Both the position numbers and the translations under genes were made by a program. Below the pieces are notes generated by a model, which ran no database searches, was not told the DNA's origin, and was given only the letters and a program-made list of their open reading frames with translations. From contig NZ_JAAHHS010000001.1 in NCBI RefSeq assembly GCF_010692395.1, positions 64,499 through 120,256 of the forward strand: 55,758 nucleotides of DNA. The letters run 5' to 3'. This DNA is from Moorena sp. SIO3H5 (GTDB lineage Bacteria; Cyanobacteriota; Cyanobacteriia; Cyanobacteriales; Coleofasciculaceae). Positions within the stretch are counted from its first letter, which is position 1, and each line of letters begins with the position of its first letter. Below, piece by piece: positions 8,858 through 17,915 of this stretch.

Positions 8858-8998
8858 AGCGGCTCTTTTGGAGCATCACATTACTCGAGTTTTCTTTGCC
8901 AGAGACAAGTGACAGGATCTCGAATTTTAGGCATTTGTGGAAATTTGTCAGTATTTCATTGAGCGCTTCTCATATTAATGAGATAAACAGGATTTTTG

Positions 8999-9120
8999 GC
9001 GTATTCCCTATAGCGTATTCCCTATGGCGTATTCCCAACCCATGCCAAGTTCCCTGATCCCAAGTTCCTTATGGCGTATTCCCAACCCATGCCAAGTTCC
9101 CTGATCTCAAGTTCCTTATG
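8999..9120. repeat. Tandem repeats of 14 bp and 47 bp
   Basis: Two 14-bp units (GCGTATTCCCTAT A/G) at 8999-9026 are followed by two nearly identical 47-bp units (9027-9073, 9074-9120) that begin with the same GCGTATTCCC and differ at one base. Confidence 0.9.
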
Positions 9121-9413
9121 CCCTGTCTTGATGGATCAATAGCTAATTAGACAATGATAGAGTGTTTCATCAAAGCTCTGATTATTAAATTATTAAAAAT
9201 ATTAAATTAGTATTAAAAATATTAAACAAGTTTGTCAAACCGTCCAGCAGTTTTTATAAGATTTAGTTATAATAGGATTATTAGAAATAAATACTCATAA
9301 TTAGATCTCAAAAAATAGATAGATCTCAAAAATAGATAGATCTCAAAAAAGTAGATCTCAAAAGAGTAACATCTGCTCACTGCAGCCCAAACAGTAAAAT
9401 CAGATACTAAAGT

Positions 9414-9443
9414 AAGCACCCCGCTTGTGCATAGACGGGGCTT
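9414..9443. other. Isolated GC hairpin, possible IS200/IS605-type end
   Basis: AAGCACCCCG and CGGGGCTT pair around a 12-nt loop. The form resembles the 3' end hairpin of IS200/IS605-family elements. No transposase or TnpB gene is near, so at most this is a relic. Confidence 0.3.
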
Positions 9444-9586
9444 CCAAACATCCTAAGATTTTCTGTGAATCAATTCCTGCCAGTCTGGAACTTTCTTCTA
9501 TCTAGAGTGTGGCTAGTTGGGCAACAATAAACTGGGCGGAAATTAGAGGTGAAGGTAAAAAAACTGGATAGTTGGAGATAACCATA

Positions 9587-9988
9587 ATGGCTATTACTCG
9601 TTCTGAACATTTGCCAGATCTAGAAAGTGTGCATCGGGAACTCAACCGCCGACTCACCCATTTCATGAATAGCGACGAGGGAGGATTTCCAGGGATGACG
9701 TTTATGCCCTATGCAGAGATCGAGGAAACTCCTAAAGCCGTTTTCCTGAGACTAGAAATTCCAGGCATGGAAGCCAAAGACCTTGATGTTGAACTCACGG
9801 AAGACTCTGTTTGCATCAGTGGCGAGCGCCAGTCAGCAGCTAGGACTAAAGCAATAGGTATGGTACGCTCGGAACTACGCTATGGGAAATTCAAACGGGT
9901 TATTCCAATACCAGCCAAGATTAACAGAAATCAGGTTGAAGCTGAATATCATAACGGCATGCTCAAACTCACCCTGCCTAAAGGGTAA
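9587..9988 (+). CDS. Hsp20 small heat-shock protein, short C-terminus
   Basis: 133 residues from ATG 9587, which has GGAG 9 nt upstream; an earlier TTG (9572) is less likely. An N-terminal ~40 residues lead into an alpha-crystallin domain: YAEIEETPKAVFLRLEIPGM, then LDVELTEDSVCISGER, ending NGMLKLTLPK. Small heat-shock proteins hold unfolded proteins for refolding, and in cyanobacteria they also act at thylakoid membranes. The protein stops right after LPKG, so the usual C-terminal tail with the I-x-I motif that drives oligomer assembly is missing. No CIRCE element is visible upstream. Confidence 0.92.
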   Translation: MAITRSEHLPDLESVHRELNRRLTHFMNSDEGGFPGMTFMPYAEIEETPKAVFLRLEIPGMEAKDLDVELTEDSVCISGERQSAARTKAIGMVRSELRYGKFKRVIPIPAKINRNQVEAEYHNGMLKLTLPKG

Positions 9989-10066
9989 GCTTGAATCTTC
10001 AACCTTTGCTATGGTGAAAGTCAGTGACCTGAAGAGGTGACAACAAGGCGCTTCAAGGCGTGCTTG

Positions 10067-10363
10067 TCACCCCTTCAGGTTGCTTACTGACTGCCTTGCT
10101 TGTTTGATCATGTCTATTAAGGTGTAGTGAGCATCTTCAGAATCTTTAAGTACATGATCAAACGTAATGCGCACAGTGGAAGACTCCCCCTTGACTTTTG
10201 TGATTATATTCATGCCTTGAGGATCAATGGAAACCATTTCTGCTTCTTCTGTATCAGGCGAATTACCGAAAGTCTGAGCATACAGTGCCACAGCATCAGC
10301 ATGATCATCGTTCATGTGCTTACAAATGCGATCGCTTACCTCAGGAGACAATGGGTCAGACAT
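10067..10363 (-). CDS. DUF2470 domain protein
   Basis: 98 residues from ATG 10363 (MSDPLSPEVSDRICKHMNDDHADAV). The ICKHMNDDHADA block is the signature of DUF2470, which occurs at the C-terminus of HugZ-type haem utilisation proteins and alone in cyanobacteria and plastids. The His-Asn-Asp-Asp-His cluster is intact. A longer frame begins at 10408, but its extra 15 residues (ILVLITILVELI) lack a ribosome site. Likely a small haem or tetrapyrrole-related protein; the precise role is unknown. Confidence 0.85.
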   Translation of the reverse strand: MSDPLSPEVSDRICKHMNDDHADAVALYAQTFGNSPDTEEAEMVSIDPQGMNIITKVKGESSTVRITFDHVLKDSEDAHYTLIDMIKQARQSVSNLKG

Positions 10364-10786
10364 GATTAACTCAACAAGTATAGTGATCAAAACAAGTATC
10401 TTTATCAAGATATCAGGTTTCCATTCTTAAAAAAGTCAGGACTTACCTAGCTCAAAGGAAAAATTAAGGTTTTAGCCAATACGTAACCGGCAACGGCGAA
10501 CGGCGATATAAGAATTACAGACCTTTGATAGGTCTGGGTAGATATACTGTCTATGAGCAACTCCTGATTTACCTATTAGCAGTTGACTAGCTTGGAGGAG
10601 AGAATTCATACCCACAGGGGTAATTCCAACCTGTGTAAAATTCCAAGGGTGCCTGTTTCAGCCATCTTGTTAGCTGATAGGATGGGTGTTTTCTGATATA
10701 TTCATTGTTAGGTATGAGCATTTCCGTGCGATTCAAGAAGGTATGTTAAATAGTAATCCCTAAGGTCAAGAGCTACCGGGATATCG

Positions 10787-10846
10787 GGTGTACTCAGCTA
10801 AATCGTCAGGGTCAGATTATCAGGGTAGACGACTGAGTTAAACACC
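10787..10846 (+). ncRNA. Candidate structured element (long hairpin)
   Basis: GGTGT pairs with ACACC, ACTCAG with CTGAGT, and CGTC with GACG, in nested order over 60 bases. It lies about 400 bp before the HetZ-like gene. It could be part of a leader, a small RNA or a terminator-like relic; no U-run follows. Confidence 0.35.
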
Positions 10847-11002
10847 TTTAGACTAAAAGCTTGATGAATAATTATGAACATACTGTGACGGTATATCAAT
10901 TGGCTGCTATCAGCATAATTCATATAATTCTCAGTGATATCTAAATAGTGGTGCTTACCCTAGTTTACGAAGGTAAAACTTGCTGGGTGTCCCAGAAGTC
11001 TA

Positions 11003-11057
11003 GTCTTGATGCAAAGCGCGAGTGGGGGAAACCCCCGCATGAAGGCGCTGCATCGCT
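11003..11057. repeat. Dispersed palindromic repeat, short copy
   Basis: Begins GTCTTGATGCAAAGCGCGAG and ends GGCGCTGCATCGCT, with a GGGGG/CCCCC core. Same family as 1828-1980. Confidence 0.8.
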
Positions 11058-11250
11058 TGAGGGCTTGTGATCTAGAACACATCTAAACACGATCTAGATC
11101 TCCAGACAGGCGTGCTATCTATCACCCTACTGGTGTGACTTTCGTAAGCGTAGTTATGGGAGTTTGATCACTTCCAATACCTAGGAATTAGTGGTCAAAT
11201 AGAGAGCAGTCACTACCCACTTCGAGTGAGTAGAAACAGGGAGGGTTGTC

Positions 11251-12441
11251 ATGCAAACTTTAAAACAGGGATCCAAGGAGTGCAATGTCATGGCAAAGTT
11301 GGCGGACAAACTGGAAACAGAATGGCAGTCGCGCTTGTTGAGTGACTATCCAAACCAAACTCCAGCCACCAGCTCAAGTATTGTACAGTGGTTAATTGGA
11401 GAAGATAAAGAAGGGTTTGACACTCTCACTCAGAGCCAACTGGCAATCGCTGTCCAAGCAATGGAGTATCGTTACAGAATTTTGCGACAGCGTTACTTGG
11501 GGGTGCCACCAGAACGTTGCTATCGCAATTTGACCACCCGCTTAGCTAGTCTAGTTACCTTACGCAATAAAATCCGCACTTGGGTGTCCCTAAGTCGCGA
11601 TCGCCAAAGGGCTGTGGTGGATGTTCTCCAAGAAGTGATTCAGGAATTATTAAATAGCGATCGCTATATCCAAAAGCAAATTGCCTGGATTGGAAAATGT
11701 ACCAAGGAAGAACAGCTGCGCAATGCTTTATTATTAACTACTCTTGAAGAGTATTGTCTACGCCCGATTCGCAACCAGCCCTTAATTGTCTATCGGTTTG
11801 TCAACTTTCTGCGTCGGTCTCAACGTGGCGGTATGACCCATGTGCCGGAAGGAGACATGATACGTTTAGTGTCAGAGTCAATCAACCCGGAAGGTGAAGC
11901 TGATGCACCAGTGAGTCTATTGGATAACGAAGCCATTGCTAATTATCAACATAAGGAGGCTTGGGAAGAGAAACAAAGCCTAAGGATGTCTGTATCTAGA
12001 GAATTTGAGGCTTACTTAGAGAAAAACTTAGGGTCTGAGGCGGCCCAATGGCTGCGACTTTACTTACAAGGTCAATCTCAAGAGGCGATCGCTCGTCGCC
12101 TAGATTGGCCGATCAAGAAAGTCTATCGTCTACGGGAAAAAATTAGCTACCATGCCATTCGTGTCTTTTCCATCAATGGGGTAAAAGGCAACCCAGACTT
12201 AGTAGCAAGTTGGCTGGAAACATCCTATACTGAGCACAGTTTTGGACTAACCCCAAGGCAATGGCAAGAATATCAGCAAAAACTGACCCCTGAACAACAG
12301 CAGTTGCTGGATAAGATGAAAGCTGGTCAGACCTTAGAAGCGATCGCTAACGATCTTAACTGGAGAACTAACCAGGTGATGGGTGAATGGAACAAACTCT
12401 ATCTAGCAGCTCAAGCCCTGCGCAGTGCTTCGGCAAGTTGA
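11251..12441 (+). CDS. HetZ-family protein
   Basis: 396 residues, soluble and helical. The C-terminal half matches the HetZ family as I remember it: YLQGQSQEAIARRLDWPIKKVYRLREKISYH, a helix-turn-helix-like block near residue 285, then WLETSYTEHSFGLTPRQWQ and a second repeat-like block AGQTLEAIANDLNW. HetZ is an early regulator of heterocyst formation in Anabaena, and relatives occur in filamentous cyanobacteria without heterocysts. ATG 11251 has GGGAGGG 7 nt upstream; an ATG at 11290 is an alternative. A strong terminator follows. No heterocyst genes are nearby, so the role here may be general filament or cell-type regulation. Confidence 0.72.
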   Translation: MQTLKQGSKECNVMAKLADKLETEWQSRLLSDYPNQTPATSSSIVQWLIGEDKEGFDTLTQSQLAIAVQAMEYRYRILRQRYLGVPPERCYRNLTTRLASLVTLRNKIRTWVSLSRDRQRAVVDVLQEVIQELLNSDRYIQKQIAWIGKCTKEEQLRNALLLTTLEEYCLRPIRNQPLIVYRFVNFLRRSQRGGMTHVPEGDMIRLVSESINPEGEADAPVSLLDNEAIANYQHKEAWEEKQSLRMSVSREFEAYLEKNLGSEAAQWLRLYLQGQSQEAIARRLDWPIKKVYRLREKISYHAIRVFSINGVKGNPDLVASWLETSYTEHSFGLTPRQWQEYQQKLTPEQQQLLDKMKAGQTLEAIANDLNWRTNQVMGEWNKLYLAAQALRSASAS

Positions 12442-12536
12442 CGTTTGAATTTTATTATCCAATAAATCGCGCTAATTTTTTATAAATAAGTGATAGGTAT
12501 TAATTAGTATAGCTACAAGGAGCTACAGCAAAAAAA

Positions 12537-12582
12537 CAGTAATTTACTGTCAAACTAATTTACTGTAAAATTAAATTACTGC
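12537..12582. repeat. Three AATTTACTGT-type direct repeats
   Basis: Near-identical (A)AATTTACTG units spaced about 16-17 bp between the HetZ-like stop and its terminator. Helical-period spacing could suit protein binding; no known site matches. Confidence 0.5.
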
Positions 12583-12630
12583 AATAGGGAATGGAAACCA
12601 ATTGAAACAATTGTCCATGCCCTATTTTTT
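12583..12630 (+). terminator. Rho-independent terminator after the HetZ-like gene
   Basis: AATAGGG/CCCTATT, ATGGA/TCCAT and CAATTG pairs make a long interrupted hairpin followed by TTTTTT. Confidence 0.85.
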
Positions 12631-12672
12631 ATACTCCTCACCTGACAAGGGCTAATGCCACCACACTAGATA

Positions 12673-13137
12673 TCACTTTTTAGCTATAAACTGACCTTTA
12701 AGGGATTGAATCTCCCCTGATAATTCTTGGCGTGTTTCGACTTTGAGTAGATAACGAGCTACAAACCAGATGGTATAGCCAATACCCACTAATTCAAACA
12801 ACGGTGCCATCAGCGGAATATCATTAATTGCATCCAGCACCGCCAACGTGATCTTAACAGTTATGAACCCAGCGAGCAAAAGACCAAGGGTAAGCAGGGG
12901 TTTTTGGTAATTGCTAACAAATGCACCGATATATTCCGGCAATTGTGACACAATGTCTGTAAGAGTTTGCAACCATTCTTGCCACGGTTGGGTGAGTCCT
13001 GGCTCAGGAGCAGTGAGTTTGGCTATAGCACCAGGTTTGTCAACTTTGAGGTCTACTTTCAGCTGTGTTTGATCCTCAAGGGTAGTTTCTGAGGTACTGC
13101 TCTGAGTATATGCAGATGCTTGGGGATTGGACTCCAT
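12673..13137 (-). CDS. CAAD / CURT1-type thylakoid membrane protein
   Basis: 154 residues. An acidic, polar N-terminal half (about 60 residues) is followed by an amphipathic helix (WQEWLQTLTDIVSQLPEYI), two membrane spans (PLLTLGLLLAGFITVKITLAVL; ELVGIGYTIWFVARYLL) and a charged C-terminal helix. This is the CAAD domain layout of cyanobacterial CurT and plant CURT1, which bend thylakoid membranes at their edges. It is convergent with the HetZ-like gene, with the terminator between them. Single gene. Confidence 0.88.
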   Translation of the reverse strand: MESNPQASAYTQSSTSETTLEDQTQLKVDLKVDKPGAIAKLTAPEPGLTQPWQEWLQTLTDIVSQLPEYIGAFVSNYQKPLLTLGLLLAGFITVKITLAVLDAINDIPLMAPLFELVGIGYTIWFVARYLLKVETRQELSGEIQSLKGQFIAKK

Positions 13138-13410
13138 ATTTCCTCCAAAATTCTATTAAAACAGGATATTCTATCGTTTGAGCAAGGCAGCTGCATAAGA
13201 TCACAGACTGACTAACTGTTGCCCATGTTATCAAAAGTTTCAGAATGACCTGCTAGGGGTGAGCATCTGTGGGTATGGGCTGATTTATAGCCAACTAGTC
13301 ACGATCCCAGTGGTCGCTAAGTAGCTCAGCAGCACAACAACTGGTTAGGGAAAATCTAAAGATTTTGTTAAAATACTGAAAAATAAGCTTCCAGGAGAAC
13401 ACCTCCAATC

Positions 13411-14124
13411 ATGAGCAACACCCTATCCGAAAAGCAAGTTGTTATTTCGCCTTCTATCCTGTCAGCTGATTTTAGCCGACTGGGAGAAGAAATTAAGGCT
13501 GTGGATGCCGCAGGCGCTGATTGGATTCATGTTGATGTAATGGATGGTAGATTTGTCCCTAACATCACCATTGGTCCTCTAGTTGTTAGCGCCATTCGCC
13601 CGATTACCCAAAAGCCACTAGATGTCCACTTGATGATTGTGGAACCAGAAAAGTATGTGGCAGACTTTGCTAAGGCAGGGGCTGATATTATATCCGTTCA
13701 TGCTGAACACAACGCTTCACCCCATCTGCACCGCACTCTGTGTCAGATTAGAGAATTGGGTAAGCAAGCAGGTGTTGTACTTAACCCCTCCTCATCCTTG
13801 GATTTAATTGAGTACGTCCTAGAAGTCTGTGACTTGATCCTGATTATGAGCGTCAATCCTGGCTTTGGTGGTCAAAGCTTTATCAAAGAAGTTGTACCAA
13901 AAATCCGCACACTGCGTCAGATGTGTGATGAGCGCGGTCTTTCTCCTTGGATTGAAGTGGATGGTGGACTTAAGGTTAACAATACCTGGCAAGTGCTAGA
14001 AGCTGGAGCGAATGCCATTGTGGCTGGCTCGGCTGTATTCAAGGCACCAGATTACGCAGAGGCAATTAGCGGTATTCGTAACAGCAAGCGTCCTGAACCC
14101 GAACCCGAATTAGTAACTGCTTAA
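13411..14124 (+). CDS. rpe: Ribulose-phosphate 3-epimerase
   Basis: 237 residues, a TIM barrel that interconverts ribulose-5-phosphate and xylulose-5-phosphate in the Calvin cycle and pentose phosphate pathway. Visible family blocks are [28 protein letters not shown] (metal His and catalytic Asp), [22 protein letters not shown] and EVDGG (second catalytic Asp). Metal ligands are intact. ATG 13411 has an upstream GGAG. A GC hairpin (14166-14189) follows the stop. Confidence 0.97.
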   Translation: MSNTLSEKQVVISPSILSADFSRLGEEIKAVDAAGADWIHVDVMDGRFVPNITIGPLVVSAIRPITQKPLDVHLMIVEPEKYVADFAKAGADIISVHAEHNASPHLHRTLCQIRELGKQAGVVLNPSSSLDLIEYVLEVCDLILIMSVNPGFGGQSFIKEVVPKIRTLRQMCDERGLSPWIEVDGGLKVNNTWQVLEAGANAIVAGSAVFKAPDYAEAISGIRNSKRPEPEPELVTA

Positions 14125-14165
14125 TCAGAACTATCCCAATTAGGCAAATCTTAACCAGAGGTCGA

Positions 14166-14189
14166 GGGGGCTGATTCTCAGCAGCCCCC
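14166..14189 (+). terminator. Hairpin after rpe
   Basis: GGGGGCTG and CAGCCCCC pair perfectly (8 bp) around an 8-nt loop about 40 bp after the stop. The tail TTCCC is a poor U-run, so termination may be partial. Confidence 0.6.
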
Positions 14190-14264
14190 TTCCCACACCC
14201 AGCCCCCTACTCCCTACTCCCGCGCAACCCTAAGGTCATAAGTACCTCAGTTAATTGAAAACTG

Positions 14265-15758
14265 CTATAATCGGCAAAACTTTCGCTCGCGGTCAAATTC
14301 TGGATCTTGCCAAGATAAGGCAAAATGACTGACTGAATTGATTTGTGGTGTCACTCGGCGCAGCGCCTGCATCTGGTTTTCTAGGGAAGGACGATTTTTT
14401 ATGGATCTTCCCCAAGTACCTGCTAATGCTGGTTTTACTTCTGTTTCCGACGATGCCCACTTAAACACCCGTTTGACTAAATTGGCAATACAACCGGTGT
14501 GACCACAAACACCATAAGACATGGGATGCCATTCCAGGGAACGGGGAAAATGTTCCCAAGGCTGTAGTCTCGAATCATAACCCATGCGACCTACAACTTG
14601 GTTGCCATCGGGGAAAAACACTGCACCAGCTTGTACTCCAGCTCGCTCTGCTGCCAATTCCCCTAATTTGAGAAAGTCTAATATCCCTTGGGCAGCGTGA
14701 GCAACACTGAGTTGCCACAACTGCCATTGTATAGTTCGAGTACTTTCTCTTGCTGAAGGAGTGCGACCTTGCCAGAGGGGAGTTTTTTCATCAGGGTAGA
14801 GCTTTTTGACAGCTTTTATATCCTTAGCGCTAATGGAACCTTTACTCAGATAGCGCCGAATTAGCTCCTTACCTTGATTGTTACCAGCCCGTTGATACAG
14901 GGCTTGCTTAGCTGCATCACTGTAAATCCAAAGATCCTTGACACTGCTGGCCACAGACTGGGAACCTGAACCACGGGGATAGCGAATGTAGTCGAATAAA
15001 ATACCATCCGGGCGTCGCTTTAATACACCCTTAAGCATCTCATAGTAGTCTACCTGGGCTTGTCGATTGTAAGGGTCGATAAATACTTGAGAGCCATCCT
15101 TAACTACAGACAAACTCGTTTCTCCTTGACCATTGCGGGCAAGAATCTGTTGGCGCTCGGCACGATGACCGTAGGTGTAACCAAAATTCATCGTAAACAT
15201 CCAGGCATACACCTGCAAACCGCGCTCACGACCTTTTTGAATCGCTTGGGCTAATAAATCTACGTTCTCAGTCCCCGGTTGTTGTATGACTGACGGCCAA
15301 GGAGTACGATTATCTGCCTTTGGTAACAGGACGCGACCATCGTAAAATACTTCAACGTAGACCTGATTGTAGCCTTGGTTCACAATACGGTCGAGGGTTT
15401 CCTCAAGGGCTCCAGGACGAGCATCACAGGGATATAACCGCACCCAAATTGCTTGATTTTGCGGCCAGGTTTGGGAACGACACTGCTGTAAGAAACTGGC
15501 GTGTTCCTGGATAATGGTTTGGTAGCTGATTTTAGAATCTGAGTTGTCCTTTAAGGAATTAACTCTTAAGCTTTCTTTTTGAGCGATCGCTTCCTGAGTA
15601 AAGTGGCAATAAGCTTTTGTTTTTGCCTCAGCGGTTGGTACAAACCAACACTGACTCAAAAGACTACTTCCTACTGCAAAGGTGGCAATCAAGCTACGAT
15701 GTAGACCTTGCCGGTGTTGCCTCCGTTTACCAAAACTGTTATACATTCCTAGAAACAC
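14265..15758 (-). CDS. Secreted GHL10-type glycoside hydrolase
   Basis: 497 residues. An N-terminal signal region (RSLIATFAVGSSLLSQCW, cleavage likely after AEA) precedes a domain of the family-10-like glycosyl hydrolase group (GHL10/DUF187). The barrel includes WVRLYPCDARPG, QVYVEVFYDG, LQVYAWMFTMNFG, the sugar-binding GILFDYIRYPRG, and HPMSYGVCG near residue 405. Such proteins are thought to act on cell-wall or exopolysaccharide glycans, often lacking a proven substrate. An in-frame ATG at 15746 is an alternative start. It converges with rpe. Confidence 0.8.
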   Translation of the reverse strand: MFLGMYNSFGKRRQHRQGLHRSLIATFAVGSSLLSQCWFVPTAEAKTKAYCHFTQEAIAQKESLRVNSLKDNSDSKISYQTIIQEHASFLQQCRSQTWPQNQAIWVRLYPCDARPGALEETLDRIVNQGYNQVYVEVFYDGRVLLPKADNRTPWPSVIQQPGTENVDLLAQAIQKGRERGLQVYAWMFTMNFGYTYGHRAERQQILARNGQGETSLSVVKDGSQVFIDPYNRQAQVDYYEMLKGVLKRRPDGILFDYIRYPRGSGSQSVASSVKDLWIYSDAAKQALYQRAGNNQGKELIRRYLSKGSISAKDIKAVKKLYPDEKTPLWQGRTPSARESTRTIQWQLWQLSVAHAAQGILDFLKLGELAAERAGVQAGAVFFPDGNQVVGRMGYDSRLQPWEHFPRSLEWHPMSYGVCGHTGCIANLVKRVFKWASSETEVKPALAGTWGRSIKNRPSLENQMQALRRVTPQINSVSHFALSWQDPEFDRERKFCRL

Positions 15759-16389
15759 TACAAAAGAACAGAAAGTTAGCCAAAAGCCAGTTAACTCATC
15801 CCCGATTGCTTCAATATATTTGAAATCTCCCCCAGGTGCAGCATCAGGGATTCTAAACAGATACTATGAGAGGGTGAGCAATTCACTAACTCGTTTTAAT
15901 CCCCATCCTTATTGCACAGGGGTTTTTAACTATGATTTTTTGTAAAATTAGCTTTAGCTTGTTATTATATAGTTTAGGGATAAAAAGTGAAACACCAAGG
16001 CAGGGGGTAGAGGTAAATCTATAAGTAAATCTATATCGTTTTATTTGATGCATATATAATTAAATTTGTCAAATTTGATTATTGTAGCATTACCCTAGTA
16101 GTAGCCATAAACCCTATAATAATCTCTCTAACCCCTAACCGCGCTTCGGCTGGCATTACCTTAACTGTTTTCAGCTCTCTTACCTACTGTTCCGGAAAAT
16201 TCTTACTTATCATGAGAGTTAGGACGAGAGCCGATAAAAAAATTGGCCAAAACTTTGATATCATCGATAATCGACCCCTCCCTTACCTAGGATGTTCTCA
16301 AGAAACCTGAAGATAGGACAGGTTTCTAATCGCAGTTTTTTTGTTAACCCAGGTTATGCCTCGCCTACAATAGGCGAGGTATCGACAGC
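15759..16389. other. Non-coding gap with hairpins
   Basis: AT-rich. A short CCCC/GGGG hairpin with T-run lies near 15900-15926, and a perfect 9-bp hairpin (CCTCGCCTA/TAGGCGAGG) at 16359-16379, just after psb27. No gene seen. Confidence 0.6.
16359..16379 (-). terminator. Hairpin after psb27
   Basis: Nine-base-pair stem with a 3-nt loop, 11 bp after the psb27 stop. It has no T-run on the psb27 strand, so it may serve as a 3' stabilising end rather than a classical terminator. Confidence 0.55.
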
Positions 16390-16797
16390 TTAAGCGCCCC
16401 GTTTGAGAGAACGCTCTACTTGGGAAAATTCCTGCTCTAGACGATCCTTCACTTTTTTCGGTAAAGGGCGATTGGGATAGGAACTGTAGTAACCAGCCAA
16501 GGAATTGACAGCAGTTCGCATGGTAGTAAAGGAATTAAGGGTAGACACAGCTCTATCTCTGCGGTAGCGCGAAGCATAGTCATTCATCAGTAGAGTTGCT
16601 TTTTCACGAATTGCCGTCTTATCTGGTGAATCTTCTGGTAATTCAAGGGCTTGTCTTAATTCTTGTAGAGCAATTATTGTATCCTGACGGTAATCTCCTG
16701 TTAAGCCTGTACCACTTGAGGCACAACCAGTTAAACCGATAACCATAACCAGTACCAGGGCAATAAAACCTGATAAGTAGCGCTTTATTCGCATCAT
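16390..16797 (-). CDS. psb27: Photosystem II assembly lipoprotein Psb27
   Basis: 135 residues from ATG 16797; a TTG 15 bases earlier is possible but unnecessary. A lipoprotein signal with lipobox LTGC anchors it on the lumenal side. The mature part shows the family's four-helix bundle sequence: TGDYRQDTIIALQELRQALEL, YASRYRRD, FTTMRTAVNSLAGYYSSYP, NRPLPKKVKDRLEQEF. Psb27 binds CP43 in photosystem II complexes under assembly or repair and blocks premature manganese cluster formation. It lies just downstream of pstB on the same strand with an ~190-bp gap, so it is probably separately transcribed. Confidence 0.95.
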   Translation of the reverse strand: MMRIKRYLSGFIALVLVMVIGLTGCASSGTGLTGDYRQDTIIALQELRQALELPEDSPDKTAIREKATLLMNDYASRYRRDRAVSTLNSFTTMRTAVNSLAGYYSSYPNRPLPKKVKDRLEQEFSQVERSLKRGA

Positions 16798-16987
16798 TGA
16801 CAACAAATCCAATTTTATAATCAGATTTGATCCTATCTTGAATTGGTACTGGGGGGATCATCCCCATCAGAAAAAAAAATCCCACGGGCGTGTTGCCGTG
16901 GCATGTCTAGTCTGAGATCAAATGTCCCATGAGTTGAGTTTAAAACACAAGGTTTAGTTGCATGTTAGGGAAAAATTTTGGGGGGAT

Positions 16988-17818
16988 TTAGCCGAAACGC
17001 CCACTCACATAGTCCCTAGTGGCTTCCTGCTGAGGATTTTGGAAGATGACTTCAGTTTTATTGAACTCTACTAAATAGCCTTGTTTGCCACCTGTTTCCG
17101 TTGCCCTAGCGTTATAGAAAGCGGTCATGTCTGCTACTCGGGTAGCTTGTTGCATGTTGTGGGTAACGATAACAATGGTGTATTTTGCTTTCAGCTCGTG
17201 CATTAGTTCTTCCACTTTCAGGGTGGAGATCGGGTCAAGAGCGGAGCAGGGTTCATCCATCAACAACACTTCTGGCTTAATGGCTAAGGCGCGAGCAATA
17301 CACAAACGCTGTTGTTGACCACCAGATAGAGACAGACCACTTTGTCTTAGTTTATCTTTGACTTCATCCCAGAGGGCAGCTTGTTGAAGACTGCGCTCCA
17401 CTAATTCATCCATATCCCCTTGATAGCCATTAATCCGGGCTCCAAAGGCAATATTTTCATAAATGGATTTGGGAAAAGGGTTTGGCTTTTGGAATACCAT
17501 GCCAATGCGGCGACGTACTTCTTCAATGCTGTTGTCAAACTTTTTATCATAGAGATTTTCGCCATGGAAGGTAATTCTACCTGTCACCCGTGCTCCCGGA
17601 ATCAGGTCGTTTAAGCGATTAAAGCACCGCAACAAAGTGCTTTTTCCACAACCAGACGGTCCGATAAACGCGGTAACTTGGTTTTTGGGAATATCTAAAT
17701 AGACATCTTTGACTGCTAAAAATGATCCATAGTAGACGGAAACTTTTTCAGCCCGTAAAACCGGAAATTCTACTTCTACAGAAGAAGTGGTGTAGTCCAT
17801 AACTTGGTTGTAATTCAT
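16988..17818 (-). CDS. pstB: Phosphate ABC transporter ATPase
   Basis: 276 residues. Walker [10 protein letters not shown] near residue 52, Q-loop [15 protein letters not shown], signature [15 protein letters not shown], Walker [15 protein letters not shown] and the H-switch VTHNM are all present, as is the PstB-specific [10 protein letters not shown] segment. It powers high-affinity phosphate uptake with PstA and PstC. It is the last gene of pstC-pstA-pstB, about 97 bp after pstA. An in-frame ATG at 17800 is a possible later start. Confidence 0.97.
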   Translation of the reverse strand: MNYNQVMDYTTSSVEVEFPVLRAEKVSVYYGSFLAVKDVYLDIPKNQVTAFIGPSGCGKSTLLRCFNRLNDLIPGARVTGRITFHGENLYDKKFDNSIEEVRRRIGMVFQKPNPFPKSIYENIAFGARINGYQGDMDELVERSLQQAALWDEVKDKLRQSGLSLSGGQQQRLCIARALAIKPEVLLMDEPCSALDPISTLKVEELMHELKAKYTIVIVTHNMQQATRVADMTAFYNARATETGGKQGYLVEFNKTEVIFQNPQQEATRDYVSGRFG

Positions 17819-17915
17819 CTTTAAATACTCTGTGGAATTGTCAACGTTTTAAATCCAAACTGAAAAATTTTCTATGCCTTTTAATCGGTCTTTTACTACT
17901 GGTGCAGGTGACTTG

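Larger units (their letters stand above)
8107..9586. other. Long repeat-rich gap without genes
   Basis: No credible coding frame. The gap holds a dispersed palindromic repeat (8389-8499), a 26-27 bp tandem array (8720-8857), 14-bp and 47-bp tandem units (8999-9120), AGATCTCAAAAA-type short repeats (about 9302-9366) and an isolated GC hairpin (9414-9443). Confidence 0.7.
10364..11250. other. Non-coding gap before the HetZ-like gene
   Basis: No gene seen. It contains a long imperfect hairpin at 10787-10846 and a dispersed palindromic repeat at 11003-11057. The remainder could hold a long leader for the HetZ-like gene. Confidence 0.6.

Noticed and set aside
8251..9057. Plus-strand frames of 98 and 82 codons in the repeat-rich gap
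   Set aside because: Composed of repeat DNA, with no ribosome site and biased composition.
9414..9443. Complete IS200/IS605 element
   Set aside because: Only one end-like hairpin is present; no TnpA or TnpB coding sequence.
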